Assembly: GCF_019968905.1 (NCBI RefSeq)
Contig: NZ_CP079946.1
Location: 4,898,001-4,962,000, forward strand
DNA from: Corallococcus sp. EGB
Lineage (GTDB): Bacteria; Myxococcota; Myxococcia; Myxococcales; Myxococcaceae
Direction: 5' to 3'
DNA length: 64,000 nt
The position numbers were made by a program, and so were the translations under genes. The notes beneath the pieces are model-generated. The model made no database searches. It saw only the letters and a program-made list of their open reading frames with translations, and had not been told where the DNA came from. Below are positions 63,422 to 64,000 of the stretch, in pieces; the first letter of the stretch is position 1, and every line of letters begins with the position of its first letter.

Positions 63422-64000
63422 GGCTCGGAGTCTACCGGCAGCACGAACTCGCCATAGGGCACCGTCCACACCACCGGGTGCCCCAGCCGGTGCCCCGAGT
63501 AGCCGTCCTCGCCATACGCCGTCCCGTGGTCCGAGCACACGATGCAGAACGCCGGGCCGCGCCGCCGCAGCGCCTGGAACAGGGGCGGCAGCTGGCGGTC
63601 CACGTAGGCCAGCGCCGCCGCGTGCGTCGCCTTCGAGTCCTCCGCCGCCCCGGGCACATGGTGCCGGTTGGGCTGGTGCAGCGCGGAGACGTTGATGAAG
63701 AGGAACACCCGCTGCTCCCGGGGCCGCGAGCCCAGGATCTTCACCGCGAGTGATACCTGATTTTCCGTGGATCGGGGGTCGGTGACGCCCAGCGAGGGGT
63801 CCCAGTGCGCCTCGGAGAAGAGGCCAGGGAGGACGCGGCCCAGGGGGTTCTTCTGGTTGAAGAACCCCGTCCCGCCAATGCACGCCGTGTGATAGCCGCG
63901 CCCGGCCAGGCCCGTGACGAGGTCCGGCGCGTCCAGCACGCAGGTGCCGGGGCCGGTCGTCTCGCTGCCTTCGAAGCGCAGGGCGAACGGGCGCGGGTGG
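63418..64000 (-). CDS. STM4013-family sulfatase/phosphatase-fold hydrolase (5' end outside window)
   Basis: Partial gene: the C-terminal ~194 residues are present and the reading frame stays open to the window end (HPRPFALRFEGSETTGPGTC). Residues near the end match the alkaline-phosphatase/sulfatase fold: FLFINVSALHQPNRHH, YVDRQLPPLFQAL and CSDHGTAYGEDGYSGHRLGH, the SDHG being the metal-binding histidine motif. By context this is STM4013-like, the hydrolase of the STM4011-4015 set. The catalytic Ser/Thr/Cys region is not in the window. Stop overlaps the STM4012-like start by 4 nt. Confidence 0.75.
   Translation of the reverse strand, partial: HPRPFALRFEGSETTGPGTCVLDAPDLVTGLAGRGYHTACIGGTGFFNQKNPLGRVLPGLFSEAHWDPSLGVTDPRSTENQVSLAVKILGSRPREQRVFLFINVSALHQPNRHHVPGAAEDSKATHAAALAYVDRQLPPLFQALRRRGPAFCIVCSDHGTAYGEDGYSGHRLGHPVVWTVPYGEFVLPVDSEP

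Overview
The window is very GC-rich with strong G/C bias at third codon positions, many GTG/TTG starts, short intergenic gaps and abundant lipoproteins. Gene content (DUF4388 protein, KGG-repeat protein, TIGR02996/WGR protein, a myxobacterial-style type VI secretion locus) points to a Myxococcota bacterium of the Cystobacterineae, closest in feel to Corallococcus, Myxococcus or Stigmatella. The genus is an inference from gene content, not a database match. I see no tRNA, rRNA, IS element, prophage or CRISPR array.

Layout. 1-9.6 kb: thiD with a serine hydrolase, a TVP38 membrane protein, a KGG stress protein, a PII-like small protein coupled to two CPA2-type antiporters, a Sua5/YciO protein, a membrane protein and xerD. 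9.8-16 kb: a lipoprotein with one haem-c motif beside a large dinucleotide-binding flavoprotein-like protein, a GST, a photoactive-yellow-protein homologue and a DUF4388 protein. 16.2-26 kb: trpS, the conserved scpA-scpB-rluB block (RluB carries a ~600-residue RGRFGKP-type tail encoded by 60-bp tandem repeats), a HEAT-repeat lipoprotein and a TPR protein with two cyclic-nucleotide-binding domains.

26.2-50 kb is a nearly complete type VI secretion system (T6SS). On the + strand it holds an unknown helical protein, a degenerate AMP-binding (ANL) protein, a DUF4280 PAAR-like tip, an IglI/TssA-like protein, tssG, tssB, tssC, an Hcp-like tube gene bracketed by hairpins, tssK, tssE, a gp27-like VgrG head, a separately encoded beta-helix needle, tssF, tssL, a small unknown protein, tssM and tssJ. 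No ClpV (TssH) gene lies in the window. On the - strand facing this operon is a three-gene accessory unit: an MshEN (predicted c-di-GMP-binding) protein, a second VgrG head with a helical tail, and a 707-residue coiled-coil protein that is a candidate cargo or structural extension.

50-64 kb: a lipoprotein, an SLC13/ArsB-type transporter, a helicase-exonuclease pair matching MrfA-MrfB (mitomycin-type DNA repair), a HlyD-like protein, an OmpA-domain protein, and a set resembling the Salmonella STM4011-STM4015 cluster: a WGR/leucine-rich protein, an ATP-grasp-like protein, two radical SAM proteins and an alkaline-phosphatase-fold hydrolase cut by the window end. That set has no established function that I know of. 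It and the c-di-GMP/VgrG/coiled-coil unit are my best candidates for undescribed biology.
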